From: an uncultured Clostridia bacterium
GTDB taxonomy: Bacteria; Bacillota; Clostridia; Oscillospirales; CAG-272
Direction of reading: 5' to 3'
DNA: 5,574 bases
Assembly: GCA_937892405.1 (NCBI GenBank)
Contig: CALAFS010000078.1
Span: 1 to 5,574, forward strand
Shown here: piece by piece, positions 5,384-5,574 of the stretch
How the letters are laid out: each line of letters begins with the position of its first letter
Position numbering within the stretch: position 1 is the stretch's first letter
Notes under the pieces: generated by a model
The model's input: only the letters and a program-made list of their open reading frames with translations
Database searches by the model: none
What the model was told of the DNA's origin: nothing
Translations under genes and position numbers: made by a program

Positions 5384-5574
5384 TTATTTACCCATCTTCA
5401 AATAAACGTTTTTAATCCCTTCAAGCCCTGCTTTTTCGCCGTTCTCTACCGCTTTTCCGTACATTTCGATTGCTTTCTTGTAATCTTTTCGCACGCCGAA
5501 ACCGTTTTCGTAGCATATACCGAGATTGTGATACGCAACGCCCGAACTGCACTTTTCAGCAGCAGTCTTAAAAC
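5384..5574 (-). CDS. Sel1-repeat (TPR-like) protein, C-terminal fragment cut by window edge
   Basis: The minus-strand frame is open from the right edge (first whole codon 5572-5570) to TAA at 5386-5384 and encodes 62 residues. The segment GVAYHNLGICYENGFGV followed by RKDYKKAIEMYGKAVENG fits the Sel1-like repeat: Ala-Leu-Gly-Tyr positions of helix A, the turn GxGV-x-x-D-Y, then helix B with the A-x-x-x-Y-x-x-A pattern. A final degenerate half repeat ends in NVYLKMGK. Such proteins are solenoid scaffolds for protein contacts; neither partner nor location can be inferred from the C-terminus, and a signal peptide, if any, lies outside. Its codons are A/T-richer (AAA, GAA, ATT) than those of the GC-rich genes to the left, consistent with different ancestry. 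The remainder of the gene extends beyond 5574. Confidence 0.82.
   Translation of the reverse strand, partial: FKTAAEKCSSGVAYHNLGICYENGFGVRKDYKKAIEMYGKAVENGEKAGLEGIKNVYLKMGK

Noticed and set aside
5253..5405. Plus-strand 50-codon frame with AAGGAG 3 nt before its ATG (part of a longer frame from 5088)
   Set aside because: It runs through the Sel1-gene terminator hairpin and overlaps the 3' end of that gene by 22 bp. The composition is that of random AT-rich DNA, there is no good promoter, and the ribosome-binding-site spacing is short.

Overview
The window looks like chromosome from an uncultured, fairly GC-rich member of the Clostridia (Bacillota). This rests on several things: the class I DAHP synthase subtype, the COG2509-type FAD protein, compact gene packing with strong sigma-A-like promoters and U-tract hairpin terminators, and a CCA-encoding tRNA gene. 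This is an inference from gene content; no taxonomic marker is present. From 1 to about 5050 the DNA is GC-rich (one line in the LysR gene is about 70% G+C). Beyond the tRNA it falls to roughly 32-43% G+C.

Layout. 1-737 (+) is the 3' two thirds of a DAHP synthase gene (entry into aromatic amino acid synthesis), cut by the window edge. It is overlapped at its stop codon by 737-1246 (+), a family 6 uracil-DNA-glycosylase-superfamily protein (DNA-deoxyinosine glycosylase). A perfect 18-bp inverted repeat at 1256-1300 forms a bidirectional terminator between this pair and the convergent 1321-2910 (-) gene, a COG2509-type FAD-dependent oxidoreductase. The promoter of the FAD gene is fused with the terminator hairpin of the next gene, 2993-3970 (-), an EamA/DMT-family ten-helix transporter. 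Divergent from the transporter is 4059-4928 (+), a LysR-family regulator. Their 88-bp intergenic region carries two facing promoters, and an inverted repeat touches both -10 boxes. This is a textbook regulator/exporter pair, with the regulator probably controlling both itself and the permease.

A consensus promoter (TTGACA, 17 bp, TGCTATAAT) whose -35 box overlaps the LysR stop codon drives tRNA-Arg(CCG) at 4970-5046, followed by two hairpin terminators in tandem. The last ~480 bp are AT-richer. They hold no convincing gene until the right edge, where a minus-strand ORF open at the edge (5384-5574) encodes the C-terminal 62 residues of a Sel1-repeat protein. The composition break directly at a tRNA 3' end suggests the edge of an acquired segment.

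I found no CRISPR array, insertion sequence, defence cassette or evidently new multi-gene system. The interesting signals are regulatory: the terminator/promoter overlap, the apparently leaderless transporter mRNA, the divergent operator, the tRNA promoter/acceptor complementarity, and the composition step at the tRNA.
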